Source: Burkholderiales bacterium
GTDB lineage: Bacteria > Pseudomonadota > Gammaproteobacteria > Burkholderiales > Burkholderiaceae_C
Length of the DNA stretch: 18,874 bases
NCBI GenBank assembly: GCA_005789685.1
Contig: SXXD01000298.1
Span: 1-18,874, forward strand
Direction: 5' to 3'
Both the position numbers and the translations under genes were made by a program. A model generated the notes under the pieces. It saw only the letters and a program-made list of their open reading frames with translations. It had not been told where the DNA came from and ran no database searches. Below are positions 8,270 through 15,880 of this stretch, in pieces (within the stretch, counting starts at the first letter, position 1; each line of letters begins with the position of its first letter).

Positions 8270-9457
8270 TCAATAAAAAGCCTGCAAGCCAGTCTGAGCG
8301 CGACCGAGAATGAGCGCATGCACATCGTGTGTGCCTTCATAGGTGTTCACAGTTTCCAAATTGATCATGTGGCGAATGACATGGTATTCATCGTGAATGC
8401 CATTGCCGCCATGCATATCGCGTGACATGCGGGCGACATCTAAGGCCTTACCGCAACTGTTGCGTTTGATCAGGCTGATCATTTCAGGCACAGCTTGTCC
8501 TTCGTCCATGAGGCGTCCAACGCGCAAGCAGCCTTGCAAACCCAAAGCGATTTCGGTTTGCATATCGGCCAATTTTTTCTGAATCAATTGGTTTTGCGCC
8601 AAGGGGCGGCCAAATTGGACCCGATCAAGCGTGTATTGGCGAGCGCGGTGCCAGCAGTCTTCGGCGGCTCCCAAAGCACCCCAAGCAATGCCATAACGGG
8701 CTTTGTTCAAGCAGCCGAAGGGGCCCTTCAAGCCAGACACATTAGGCAACATATTTTCTGCAGGAACAAAGACATCGTCCATGACAATCTCGCCCGTGAT
8801 GCTAGCGCGCAAGCTCATCTTGCCTTCAATTTTGGGCGCCGTCAGGCCCTTCATGCCTTTTTCCAAAATGAAACCACGAATGGCTGATTGGCCATCGCCT
8901 TCACTTTCAAGTTTGGCCCAGACCACAAACACATCGGCAATCGGGGCGTTGGTAATCCACATTTTGGCGCCCTTCATGATGAAGCCACCATCCACGGGTT
9001 TGGCGCGTGTGATCATGCTTGCAGGGTCAGAGCCATGGTTGGGCTCTGTGAGTCCGAAACAACCGACCCATTCGCCGGTGGCCAATTTGGGCAGGTATTT
9101 TTGACGTTGTGCCTCAGAGCCGAATTCGTGGATGGGGAACATGACCAAGGAGCTTTGTACGCTCATGGCACTTCGGTAGCCGCTGTCAACGCGTTCTACT
9201 TCGCGCGCTACCAAGCCATAGCTGACGTAGTTCAAACCAGCACAGCCGTAGCCATCGATGGTGGAGCCTAAGAAGCCCATGCTGCCGAATTCGTTCATGA
9301 TTTCACGGTCGAACTTTTCATGGCGTGCTGCCATCAAGACGCGGGTCTGTAATTTTTCTTGGCAGAAATCATGGGCTGCATCGACGATGGCCCTTTCGTC
9401 GTCGCTCAGCTGTGCGTTAAGCAGAAAGGGGTCTTGCCACTGAAAGGAAGGCTTCAT
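8270..9457 (-). CDS. gcdH: glutaryl-CoA dehydrogenase
   Basis: This is a 395-residue FAD-dependent acyl-CoA dehydrogenase that oxidises and decarboxylates glutaryl-CoA to crotonyl-CoA in lysine, hydroxylysine and tryptophan-type degradation. Two signatures separate it from general acyl-CoA dehydrogenases. [15 protein letters not shown] carries Arg95, which holds the glutaryl carboxylate. [17 protein letters not shown] carries the catalytic base Glu374. FAD and substrate motifs [14 protein letters not shown] (from about residue 132) and MWITNAP are present, and length matches the human and bacterial enzymes. It is read alone: an inverted repeat and control region lie upstream and a strong terminator follows. 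No CoA-transferase or LysR regulator neighbour is inside the window. The start at 9457 fits the family and has GGA about 12 bases upstream. Confidence 0.93.
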   Translation of the reverse strand: MKPSFQWQDPFLLNAQLSDDERAIVDAAHDFCQEKLQTRVLMAARHEKFDREIMNEFGSMGFLGSTIDGYGCAGLNYVSYGLVAREVERVDSGYRSAMSVQSSLVMFPIHEFGSEAQRQKYLPKLATGEWVGCFGLTEPNHGSDPASMITRAKPVDGGFIMKGAKMWITNAPIADVFVVWAKLESEGDGQSAIRGFILEKGMKGLTAPKIEGKMSLRASITGEIVMDDVFVPAENMLPNVSGLKGPFGCLNKARYGIAWGALGAAEDCWHRARQYTLDRVQFGRPLAQNQLIQKKLADMQTEIALGLQGCLRVGRLMDEGQAVPEMISLIKRNSCGKALDVARMSRDMHGGNGIHDEYHVIRHMINLETVNTYEGTHDVHALILGRAQTGLQAFY

Positions 9458-9458
9458 G

Positions 9459-9475
9459 GTTTAAATCCGTTAAAC
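9459..9475. repeat. GTTTAA-N5-TTAAAC inverted repeat at the gcdH start
   Basis: Six-base perfect arms (9459-9464 and 9470-9475) lie 2 bases upstream of the gcdH ATG. They overlap its ribosome-binding region, since GGA falls in the spacer on the minus strand. This could be an operator or simply A/T-rich leader; nothing else supports a function. Confidence 0.4.
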
Positions 9476-9489
9476 GTATTAAATGTCTT

Positions 9490-9495
9490 ATTTTA
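9490..9495 (-). promoter_or_regulatory. possible -10 box of gcdH
   Basis: On the minus strand this reads TAAAAT, five of six matches to the sigma70 -10. The spot 17 bases upstream reads CCATGG, which is not a -35 box. That spot falls within the 13-bp tandem repeats, so the promoter would need an activator. The call is tentative. Confidence 0.4.
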
Positions 9496-9507
9496 TCGCG
9501 ATGAGAA

Positions 9508-9533
9508 ATGTTCCATGGAGATGTTCCATAGAG
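9508..9533. repeat. tandem 13-bp direct repeat in the gcdH/msrA divergent region
   Basis: ATGTTCCATGGAG (9508-9520) is followed directly by ATGTTCCATAGAG (9521-9533), twelve of thirteen bases identical. The pair lies where a -35 region for gcdH is expected and between two divergent genes, which suggests a protein-binding site. The period of 13 is not a whole number of helical turns. Confidence 0.6.
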
Positions 9534-9615
9534 AATCCCTAGTAACCGATTGCAACTGCCTGCGTTTGAAGGGGTTTTTAACCGAGAGGATGCAATTCTG
9601 GGTCAAAATAGCGAT

Positions 9616-10167
9616 ATGCAAATACCTTCTCACGCTGAAACTTTGGTCCTAGGAGGCGGCTGCTTCTGGTGTACTGAAGCCGTCTTTGTCCAAGTCAAAG
9701 GTGTCTTGGATGTTGAATCGGGCTATTGCAATGGCCATGCTCGCAACCCTAGCTATGAGCAAGTCTGCTCGGGCCAGACGGGTCACAACGAGGTGGTCAG
9801 GTTGGTATACGACCCGCAAATTATCAGTACGCGGGTCTTGTTAGAAATTTTCTTTGTCATCCACGACCCCACCACTTTGAATCGCCAGGGCAATGACCGC
9901 GGCACCCAATACCGAAGTGGCATTTACTTTACCAAGCCAGAGCAGGCGGAGGTGGCCAAGTCCATCATGGCCGAGATCGAGGCTGAGCACGTCTTTGAAT
10001 CGCCCCTTGTCACCGAAGTTCTTCATTTAGACAACTACTCAGCTGCTGAGGACTATCACCAAGATTTCTTTGAGCGCAATCCCACCCAAGGCTATTGCTT
10101 GGCTGTGGCAGCCCCCAAAGTTTGGAAGTTCAAAAAAACGTTTTCTGAATGGATGAAGTCGGCGTGA
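9616..10167 (+). CDS. msrA: peptide-methionine (S)-S-oxide reductase MsrA
   Basis: This enzyme reduces methionine-S-sulfoxide in proteins, using thioredoxin as reductant. The 183-residue product has the catalytic GCFWC motif with the nucleophile at Cys16. It also has NPSYEQVCSGQTGHNEVV, HDPTTLNRQGNDRGTQYRS and the C-terminal NPTQGYC resolving-cysteine motif before PKVWKFKKTF. I take the ATG at 9616; the frame is open back to a TTG at 9550, but those residues lie outside the family and no ribosome site favours them. AGAGG at 9586-9590 lies too far (about 25 bases) to be its Shine-Dalgarno, so initiation may be weak. No signal peptide is seen, so it is cytoplasmic. The stop overlaps the start of the next small gene (GTGA at 10164-10167), which suggests a shared transcript. 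Confidence 0.93.
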   Translation: MQIPSHAETLVLGGGCFWCTEAVFVQVKGVLDVESGYCNGHARNPSYEQVCSGQTGHNEVVRLVYDPQIISTRVLLEIFFVIHDPTTLNRQGNDRGTQYRSGIYFTKPEQAEVAKSIMAEIEAEHVFESPLVTEVLHLDNYSAAEDYHQDFFERNPTQGYCLAVAAPKVWKFKKTFSEWMKSA

Positions 10168-10493
10168 AAATTCACGACAATTTGCGAAGGTTTTTGCAAG
10201 CACTGTTAATCAGTGCCGTGATGCTCGCACCCGCTTTGGGGCAAATTCACAAAACCATTCACGGACAGGCCTCGCACCATGTTGTTGAAAATGACGTGCT
10301 CTGCGACCACGAAGAAGGCTCTTTGGTCTGCCTTGCGCTGGATCATTTGGCATCAGGCGACGGTCTTCAATCAGCCTGCACAACGCTTGTCGTTGCTCAG
10401 ACTCAGCCCTTTTATTCTTCTGTTGAGTGCAAGCCATGCTTCACACAACTGCTGCTTGCCTTCTCTGCGCGCGCGCCGCCTGTCTTCCTTTGA
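10164..10493 (+). CDS. small secreted His/Cys-rich protein of unknown function
   Basis: I do not recognise a named family with certainty. The 109-residue product has a basic start (KIHDNLRR), a hydrophobic stretch (about residues 10-26, FLQALLISAVMLAPALG) that looks like a signal peptide, then a His/Cys/acid-rich region. His residues cluster in QIHKTIHGQASHH, followed by CDHEEG, LVC, LDH and a CKPC pair. That pattern suits metal binding. The preferred start is GTG at 10164, which overlaps the msrA stop by four bases; an in-frame ATG at 10149 would add five residues. The GTG lies in a small dyad (CGTGAA-AA-TTCACG, 10163-10176). It is followed after 59 bases by a ZnuD-like receptor. Short His-containing proteins ahead of such receptors are known in betaproteobacteria from general knowledge; the link to zinc handling here is inference. 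The coding call rests on position and signal-peptide form. Confidence 0.62.
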   Translation: MKIHDNLRRFLQALLISAVMLAPALGQIHKTIHGQASHHVVENDVLCDHEEGSLVCLALDHLASGDGLQSACTTLVVAQTQPFYSSVECKPCFTQLLLAFSARAPPVFL

Positions 10494-10509
10494 TGCATGT
10501 TTAGAGTTT

Positions 10510-10540
10510 CTCAAACTTTGGTTTGAGTGATTTTTCATTT
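10510..10540 (+). terminator. weak terminator-like or attenuator hairpin before the receptor gene
   Basis: CTCAAAC (10510-10516), loop TTTG and GTTTGAG (10521-10527) form a 7-bp perfect stem followed by TGATTTTTC. The T tract is short and one step removed, and the next gene begins 25 bases later. It might limit readthrough from the small gene into the receptor, or do nothing. It also argues against the TTG at 10523 as the receptor start. Confidence 0.35.
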
Positions 10541-10552
10541 TCAAAGGTTTTT

Positions 10553-12604
10553 ATGTCACAAATTTCTTCCCGGCAGGGTAGCTCGCGCGCGCCTTGCACT
10601 TCTGTTTTTTCAATCGCAGCAAGCGCCATGGTGTCCATCATGTCTGGCCTGTTTCTGCCTAACGCCGTAGCGCAAGCTGTTCAAGAAATTGTCATCACTG
10701 GCAACCCCTTGTCCAAAACACAGACGCCATCAGTAGTAAGCAGTTTGTCTGGCCTGTCGCTGCTTCAACAAGGCCAAAGCACCTTGGGTGAAACACTGAA
10801 CCAGTTGCCAGGTGTCAGCAGTACTTATTTCGGACCGAACGCAAGTCGCCCCATCATTCGCGGACTGGATGGCGACCGCATTCGTGTTCTGAGCAACAGC
10901 GGTGCCAGCATGGATGTGTCCTCTCTCAGTTACGATCATGCAGTTCCGATGGATGTGTTGACCACAGAGCGCATTGAGGTATTGCGCGGACCGTCTGCTT
11001 TGCAATATGGCGGCAGCGCCATGGGTGGTGTGGTCAATGTCATTGACAACCGAATTCCACGGCAAAAGATGCAAGGTATTGTGGGCAAAGCGCAATCGCA
11101 ATTTAGCTCTGGCAATCGCGAACGCTCCAACGGTGCCATGTTAGAAGTTGGTGAGGGTGCTTGGGTATTGCACGCAGATGTCTTTGATCGCCGCACAAGC
11201 GATGTCAAAGTGCCGCAAAATTTACCATGCAGCAAACCTGGATCTGCTGAGCTTGCCTCGCGCATTTGCAACTCTGCCAGTACCGCAAAAGGCGGCGCAC
11301 TAGGAGCCAGTCTGTTTTTAGACCGTGGCTATGTGGGTATGTCCGTTAACAGTTATCAAAGCAACTACGGCACCGTGGCCGAAGATGAAGTGACCATCGG
11401 CATGCGGTCCAAACGCGCCTCGCTGGAAGGTGAATGGCGACCCGATACAAGGCTGGTTCAAAGTTTGAATTTTCAAGCCAGTCAGACAGACTACAAACAC
11501 ACCGAATTTGAAGGTGCAGAGGTGGGCACCTTGTTTGCCAACAAAGGCCGCGATGCTAGGCTTCAATTGCGGCACAAACCTTGGCGCACAGGGCCTGGCG
11601 TTTGGGAAGGTGTTTGGGGTTGGCAATCAGAGCAAGGCAAATTTTCTGCCGATGGTGCCGAGGCCTTTGCACCGTTTAGCAATACACGCACGCAGGCATT
11701 GTTCTTGATTGAAGAATACGCTGTTGGGCCAACGCGTTTCAATGCGGGTGTTCGGCGAGAAAATGTGTCGGTTGAATCGCTTGGCAATCCAGACCCGAAT
11801 GTGGAACGATTTGAGTTGGGCACGCGCAAATTTTCGCCGCAAAGTTTTGCCACTTCTGCCTCTTGGCAAATCATGCCGCAATGGCGCTTGAGTGCCAACG
11901 CGTCACGTGTTGAGCGCGCGCCCAAAGACTATGAACTTTTCGCCAATGGTCCCCACATTGCAACTGCAGCATGGGAGCGCGGCGATTCAAATCTAGGCCT
12001 TGAAAAAGCCAACAGCATGGACGTGTCTGCAGACTGGCAACAGGGGCCGCACCAGTTCAAGATCACTGCCTTTCAAAGCAAGTTTTCAAACTTCATTGGT
12101 CTGTTAGGGACTTCAGAGATTGAAGAAGATTTGCCTGTTCAGGTTTACAAAGGCGTGCGTGCCAAGTTTTCTGGCTTTGAGGCCTCAGCACAATGGCGCC
12201 TGCTGCAAGCCGCCAGCACGCTGGATTTGGCGGTCAAAGCCGATGCCGTACGAGCGCACAACCTGAGCGCCGATGAACCCTTGCCGCGCATTTCTCCAGT
12301 CCGCTTTGGAGCCGGCCTGACTCACGCAACGGGTCCTTGGAGTGCTCGCTTGGGATTTGATTGGCATGCTGCGCAAAGCCGTGTGCCAGCAGGCAGTCTG
12401 GCCACAGAGGCGTATTCCTTGTGGCATGGCTTTGTGAGTTACAAACAGAAACTGCCCACTGCGACCTTGAACTGGTTTGGCAAAGTTGACAACCTGAGCA
12501 ACCAGTGGGCTTACAGCGCAACGTCTATTCTGACTTCAACAGCACCCGGCAAGTCGCCGTTGCCTGGGCGCAGTTTGAAATTGGGGGTGCTGGCTTCTTT
12601 TTAA
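10553..12604 (+). CDS. TonB-dependent outer-membrane receptor, ZnuD-like (probable zinc uptake)
   Basis: This 683-residue receptor has a plug domain (about residues 45-175: EIVITG as a possible TonB box, then [24 protein letters not shown] and [20 protein letters not shown]). A beta-barrel follows, ending in the terminal aromatic residue of GVLASF. The signal peptide is long, ending near LPNAVAQA. Several stretches follow Neisseria ZnuD order: [33 protein letters not shown], a [15 protein letters not shown] block and GRSLKLGV. The strongly His-rich extracellular loop of Neisseria ZnuD is missing; the sequence runs [13 protein letters not shown] instead. Zinc is thus likely but not certain; copper or another substrate is possible. 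Start is the ATG at 10553 with AAAGG six bases upstream; a TTG at 10523 lies within a hairpin. Its stop overlaps that of pdxH on the other strand. Confidence 0.87.
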   Translation: MSQISSRQGSSRAPCTSVFSIAASAMVSIMSGLFLPNAVAQAVQEIVITGNPLSKTQTPSVVSSLSGLSLLQQGQSTLGETLNQLPGVSSTYFGPNASRPIIRGLDGDRIRVLSNSGASMDVSSLSYDHAVPMDVLTTERIEVLRGPSALQYGGSAMGGVVNVIDNRIPRQKMQGIVGKAQSQFSSGNRERSNGAMLEVGEGAWVLHADVFDRRTSDVKVPQNLPCSKPGSAELASRICNSASTAKGGALGASLFLDRGYVGMSVNSYQSNYGTVAEDEVTIGMRSKRASLEGEWRPDTRLVQSLNFQASQTDYKHTEFEGAEVGTLFANKGRDARLQLRHKPWRTGPGVWEGVWGWQSEQGKFSADGAEAFAPFSNTRTQALFLIEEYAVGPTRFNAGVRRENVSVESLGNPDPNVERFELGTRKFSPQSFATSASWQIMPQWRLSANASRVERAPKDYELFANGPHIATAAWERGDSNLGLEKANSMDVSADWQQGPHQFKITAFQSKFSNFIGLLGTSEIEEDLPVQVYKGVRAKFSGFEASAQWRLLQAASTLDLAVKADAVRAHNLSADEPLPRISPVRFGAGLTHATGPWSARLGFDWHAAQSRVPAGSLATEAYSLWHGFVSYKQKLPTATLNWFGKVDNLSNQWAYSATSILTSTAPGKSPLPGRSLKLGVLASF

Positions 12605-13233
12605 GGCGCCAAGCGTTCGCGAACCCAATCGCCTTCATTGAATCGATAACGCAATCGATCGTGAAGGCGACTTTTGCGGCCTTGCCAAAACTGCCATTCG
12701 TCTGGAACCAAACGGTACCCGCCCCAGTGTGGTGGGCGTGGGGGATTTAACATGAATTGGGCTGCGTACTTGGCAGCGTTGGTCACCAACACGGTTCTGC
12801 CATCAATGACTTGGCTTTGCGGAGAGGCCCATGCGCCAATGCGCGAATCCAGGGGGCGGCTGTGAAAGTAAGCATCGCTTTCTGCGTCGCTGATTTTTTC
12901 CATGCGGCCTTCAATGCGCACCACACGTTCGAGTTCAACCCAGTGAAATTGCAAAGCTGCAAACGGATTGCCTGCCAACTCTTGACCTTTGCGGCTGTCG
13001 TAGTTGGTGTACCAAACAATGCCGCGCTCGTCGTAGCCTTTGATCAGCACCACCCGTGTGCTGGGACGCATGTTGCTGGCCACAGTGGCCACGGTCATGG
13101 CATTGGGTTCGGGCACTTCTGATTGAATTGCTTCGTTCAACCAGCGTTCAAATTGTTTGAGCGGGTCGGAGGCTGAAGCGGCTTCACTCAGCTCGGCTTT
13201 TTCATAACTTTTGCGTAAATCAGCGATGTTCAT
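12601..13233 (-). CDS. pdxH: pyridoxamine 5'-phosphate oxidase
   Basis: This FMN enzyme oxidises pyridoxine or pyridoxamine 5'-phosphate to pyridoxal 5'-phosphate, the last step of B6 synthesis and salvage. The 210-residue product carries the family blocks: [75 protein letters not shown], and the C-terminal [18 protein letters not shown] and [10 protein letters not shown]. The Arg/Lys and Trp residues of the FMN and PLP sites are in place. The frame is open a further 80 codons upstream, but those residues overlap the ChaC-like gene and are not conserved-looking; the ATG at 13233 gives the usual length. It starts 2 bases after the upstream ChaC-like stop, so the two are translationally coupled. 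Its stop shares TTAA with the stop of the convergent receptor gene. Confidence 0.95.
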   Translation of the reverse strand: MNIADLRKSYEKAELSEAASASDPLKQFERWLNEAIQSEVPEPNAMTVATVASNMRPSTRVVLIKGYDERGIVWYTNYDSRKGQELAGNPFAALQFHWVELERVVRIEGRMEKISDAESDAYFHSRPLDSRIGAWASPQSQVIDGRTVLVTNAAKYAAQFMLNPPRPPHWGGYRLVPDEWQFWQGRKSRLHDRLRYRFNEGDWVRERLAP

Positions 13234-13235
13234 TT

Positions 13236-13841
13236 TCAGTCCTGGGCATATTGCAGCAAAGCTTCGAGAGCCTTGTCGTGAATGCCTTGTTGTTTCAAGC
13301 TGTGAAAGGTTTCTTTCGCATAGTCTAAGGTAGTGCCATAGCGTCCTGTGGCATTTTGAAAGATATGTTGATATTGCGCAGGGGATAAGTTGCCTGTGTA
13401 ACTGGGGCTGCTGCGAGGCAAGGTGAAAGCCAGGGCATTGACCGGCCCGTGAGGTGTTGGGCATTGCAACCACTTGGTGGTGTAAACACTGTTGGGCATT
13501 TCTCGAAACCAGAGTTGCTCGATGGTTTGCTTGACTTGCCTTGCGGGTGTTCTAAACACCATGCCTTGGCAACTGCCTCCCGACAGCAACGCAAACACCA
13601 GGCCCGGACATTCGGGTGTGCCGCGATTCAAACGACTCCACATTTTCAGAGCTCGATGCCAACCTTGAACTTTGGTCGGGTGTTGTTCCAAGATTTCAAA
13701 CTCGGGTCGCCAGATGAGCGAGGCGTAACCAAAGATCCAAAGGTCTTCAGATGGGGGCCAATTCGCCAGCAGGGCCTCACGATTTGGGGCGCAGGGTGAT
13801 TGATCGGGCCTGTCGGAATGAGGAAAGGTCAGGGTCTTCAA
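13236..13841 (-). CDS. gamma-glutamylcyclotransferase, ChaC type
   Basis: This 201-residue protein matches ChaC-like enzymes that cleave glutathione to 5-oxoproline and Cys-Gly. [16 protein letters not shown] (from about residue 34) is the substrate-binding loop, in which the more common FGYGSL has Ala for Gly. [16 protein letters not shown] follows, and LWFREM carries the probable catalytic Glu114. The start is the TTG at 13841: no ATG or GTG occurs before the conserved loop, and the position is 15 bases after the gloA stop, which suits an operon. No strong Shine-Dalgarno is seen. It lies between gloA and pdxH on the same strand, so it is probably cotranscribed with the glutathione-dependent glyoxalase. 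The link is plausible, since both act on glutathione, but no regulator shows it. Activity is inferred from the family. Confidence 0.85.
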   Translation of the reverse strand: MKTLTFPHSDRPDQSPCAPNREALLANWPPSEDLWIFGYASLIWRPEFEILEQHPTKVQGWHRALKMWSRLNRGTPECPGLVFALLSGGSCQGMVFRTPARQVKQTIEQLWFREMPNSVYTTKWLQCPTPHGPVNALAFTLPRSSPSYTGNLSPAQYQHIFQNATGRYGTTLDYAKETFHSLKQQGIHDKALEALLQYAQD

Positions 13842-13856
13842 GGTACGCAGATTGAA

Positions 13857-14246
13857 TTATGCGAAATCGCGCTGAATGAGTTCCACTTTGTAACCATCGG
13901 GGTCGGTGATAAAGGCGATGACCGTGGCGCCGCCTTTAACCGGGCCTGCTTCACGCGTCACTTTACCGCCGGCATTGCGAATTTTTTCGCAGGCTGCATA
14001 AGCATCTGGCACGGCAATGGCCAAATGACCGTAGGCGGTGCCCATGTCATAAGACTCTACGCCCCAGTTGAAGGTGAGTTCGAGTTCTGCATGCTCGGGG
14101 TTGCTGCCGTAGCCCACAAAAGCCAATGAATATTTGTATTCAGTGTTTTCTGTGGTTTTGAGCAAAGTCATGCCCATCACCTTGGTATAAAAATCGATCG
14201 AGCGTTGAAGGTTGCCAACGCGAAGCATTGTGTGTAGAAGTCTCAT
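13857..14246 (-). CDS. gloA: lactoylglutathione lyase (glyoxalase I)
   Basis: This enzyme isomerises the methylglyoxal-glutathione hemithioacetal to S-lactoylglutathione, which removes toxic methylglyoxal. The 129-residue product follows E. coli GloA closely ([59 protein letters not shown]). All four metal ligands are present at the E. coli positions: His5, Glu56, His74 and Glu122, as in nickel-type bacterial enzymes. The frame is open 14 more codons, but the ATG at 14246 matches the family start and has AGG four bases upstream. A TTGACA-like -35 lies at 14295-14290 on the same strand, with no good -10 at 17 bases, so its promoter is uncertain. It heads a three-gene unit with the ChaC-like gene and pdxH. 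Confidence 0.95.
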   Translation of the reverse strand: MRLLHTMLRVGNLQRSIDFYTKVMGMTLLKTTENTEYKYSLAFVGYGSNPEHAELELTFNWGVESYDMGTAYGHLAIAVPDAYAACEKIRNAGGKVTREAGPVKGGATVIAFITDPDGYKVELIQRDFA

Positions 14247-14328
14247 AAAGCCTATTGTGAGTGATTGAAAAAAACCTGATGAATGCAAGTGTCAAGAGCG
14301 TGAAATTTTAAAATACAAATATTAACGC

Positions 14329-14961
14329 TTAACTCTTGTGCCACGCATGAACAAATTCGGCTGCAGATTCGCCCACCGCTTCAGCCGATTTGCCAGGCGC
14401 AAACAAGGCCGAACCAATGCCAAATCCCGAGGCGCCACACTGTCGATATTCTGCCATGTTGTGAACGCCAATACCTCCGACAGGCAGCAGCTTCACCTCT
14501 TTGGGCAATACAGCGCGCATTGACTTGACCACTGCGGGGCTGATCATTTCTGCAGGAAATAACTTCAGGCCATTGGCGCCCAGTGCAAGGGCACGAAATG
14601 CTTCAGAGGGCGTGGCCACACCTGGCAAAGAAACCATGCCTAAATTGACAGCTTCGCAAACCACGTTGTCATCTAGGTGGGGTGAAATAATCAGTTGGCC
14701 CCCCGCGGCTTTGATGTCGCGCACTTGTTGTGCAGTGGTGACGGTACCGGCACCCACGAGTGCATTGGGAAAAGCTGCAGACAATATTTGAATGCTGCGA
14801 AGTGGTTCTGGAGAATTAAGGGGTACTTCTAGAATGTGAAAGCCTGCATTGACAATAGCTTGGCCAACGGCCAATGCTTCTTCAGATTTCAAGCCGCGCA
14901 AGATAGCCACCAATGGAAGCCTGTCCATGTGGGCTTGAAATTTGGCAACAAGGGGCGTCAT
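14329..14961 (-). CDS. dgoA: 2-dehydro-3-deoxy-6-phosphogalactonate aldolase
   Basis: This class I aldolase cleaves 2-dehydro-3-deoxy-6-phosphogalactonate (KDPGal) to pyruvate and D-glyceraldehyde 3-phosphate. The 210-residue product has LVAILRGLKSEEAL, the catalytic-acid region ILEVPLNSPEP (Glu45), GAGTVTT, the Schiff-base lysine in LKLFPAE (Lys133) and VGGIGVHNM. This spacing suits the KDPG/KDPGal aldolase family. ILEVPLNSP is the form seen in the galactonate enzymes, and the kinase next to it agrees. The frame remains open 22 codons upstream, but those bases belong to the kinase gene, so the ATG at 14961 is chosen. It lies 5 bases after the kinase stop with AGAG just upstream. It ends the sugar-acid operon, and no clear intrinsic terminator follows before gloA. 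Confidence 0.9.
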   Translation of the reverse strand: MTPLVAKFQAHMDRLPLVAILRGLKSEEALAVGQAIVNAGFHILEVPLNSPEPLRSIQILSAAFPNALVGAGTVTTAQQVRDIKAAGGQLIISPHLDDNVVCEAVNLGMVSLPGVATPSEAFRALALGANGLKLFPAEMISPAVVKSMRAVLPKEVKLLPVGGIGVHNMAEYRQCGASGFGIGSALFAPGKSAEAVGESAAEFVHAWHKS

Positions 14962-14966
14962 GTTCT

Positions 14967-15878
14967 CTAGCTTAACTTGAAATGATCTGGATACAAATGG
15001 TGCGCCAAGGCCCAAAGACCTGACCACGTGACTTCATCGGCTACGGCTTGCGCTGACAACTGCATTGCGTCCATGGCAAAGGCATAACGCTGGGTGAGTT
15101 GGCTGTTGCCCAAGATGAACAAGGGTGTGCTGTCTGACTGCATGCTGCTTTTGGCGGATTGGATTTCTTCGCCAATTAACAAACCTGAAATGTAGCTGCT
15201 GGATTGCGCAGGGTTGAGCTTTTCAAACAAGGCCAGGCTTCGGGCAGAAAAAGCATGGTGCAGCAGACCGCCTGGCTTTTGACTTTGCATGACGCCTTCC
15301 AGAAATACTTCTTTTTTCAGAGGTGCATCGGGCAGGCAGGTTTTGGCCAAGATGGAGTGCTGGCTGAGCAGAGCGTAAAACTCGCCAGTCATGAAGGTCT
15401 TGAACTGGGAAATTTTGCCGTCCAAGACATGTGCCCATTTGCTGTGAGTCCCTGGCAAAATAAACTGAGCGGTTTCAATTTTCAATGTACTCAAAGCGCC
15501 GAAAATTTGTATTTCTTCGCCGCGCATGACATCTGGCGTGGTGTCATTGAAAGTGGACAAACCCGGCACAATGCCAATGCGGTCTTTTTCGATCCACTGC
15601 AGGTGTTGGGCAATGTCTTCAAAGCCGCTAGGGCAGGGACAGTAGGGCGCTTCACGCCAACCTTGCCTGCTGCCCGCCATCCCTGAAACAAGGCACAGCG
15701 TATCGTCGGTCATCCAATCTGCAAAGCGTTGTTCAAAAACATTTTGAAACTGGCCATGCGCAACCTGCATGATGCCTTGAGGAAAGGCACGCTTTTCTAG
15801 CACTGCGCCATCGCTGTTGATGAGTGCACCTCGCAAAGACGAGGTGCCCCAGTCAACTGCAACAAGCTTTTGAGACAT
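14967..15878 (-). CDS. dgoK: 2-dehydro-3-deoxygalactonokinase
   Basis: This kinase phosphorylates 2-dehydro-3-deoxy-D-galactonate at C6, feeding the aldolase encoded next. The 303-residue product matches the DgoK (KDGal kinase) family. The N-terminal phosphate loop VAVDWGTSSLRGALI is followed by VSGMAGSRQGW, VMRGEEIQIFGAL, ILPGTHSKWAHV, TFMTGEFYALLSQHSIL and SGLLIGEEIQSA. These blocks line up with E. coli DgoK in order. The start is the ATG at 15878, which begins with MSQKLVAVDWG and sits 2 bases after the stop of the SDR gene; 18 more codons upstream lie inside that gene and are rejected. The 5-base spacing to the aldolase shows tight coupling of the two steps. Confidence 0.93.
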   Translation of the reverse strand: MSQKLVAVDWGTSSLRGALINSDGAVLEKRAFPQGIMQVAHGQFQNVFEQRFADWMTDDTLCLVSGMAGSRQGWREAPYCPCPSGFEDIAQHLQWIEKDRIGIVPGLSTFNDTTPDVMRGEEIQIFGALSTLKIETAQFILPGTHSKWAHVLDGKISQFKTFMTGEFYALLSQHSILAKTCLPDAPLKKEVFLEGVMQSQKPGGLLHHAFSARSLALFEKLNPAQSSSYISGLLIGEEIQSAKSSMQSDSTPLFILGNSQLTQRYAFAMDAMQLSAQAVADEVTWSGLWALAHHLYPDHFKLS

Positions 15879-15880
15879 GC

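Noticed and set aside
9550..9615. 22-residue N-terminal extension of MsrA from a TTG
   Set aside because: No family conservation and no ribosome site; the ATG at 9616 precedes the conserved strand.
13234..13473. 80-residue N-terminal extension of PdxH
   Set aside because: These bases encode the C-terminal part of the ChaC-like protein in another frame; the pdxH ATG at 13233 gives normal length.
14290..14295. TTGACA-like -35 upstream of gloA
   Set aside because: No acceptable -10 at 16-18 bases (the site reads TTTTTC), so I do not list it as a promoter.
14300..14330. A/T-rich dyad between dgoA and gloA as a terminator
   Set aside because: GCGT and ACGC ends can pair, but the interior has several mismatches and there is no T tract; ATTTTAAAAT is a palindrome by composition.
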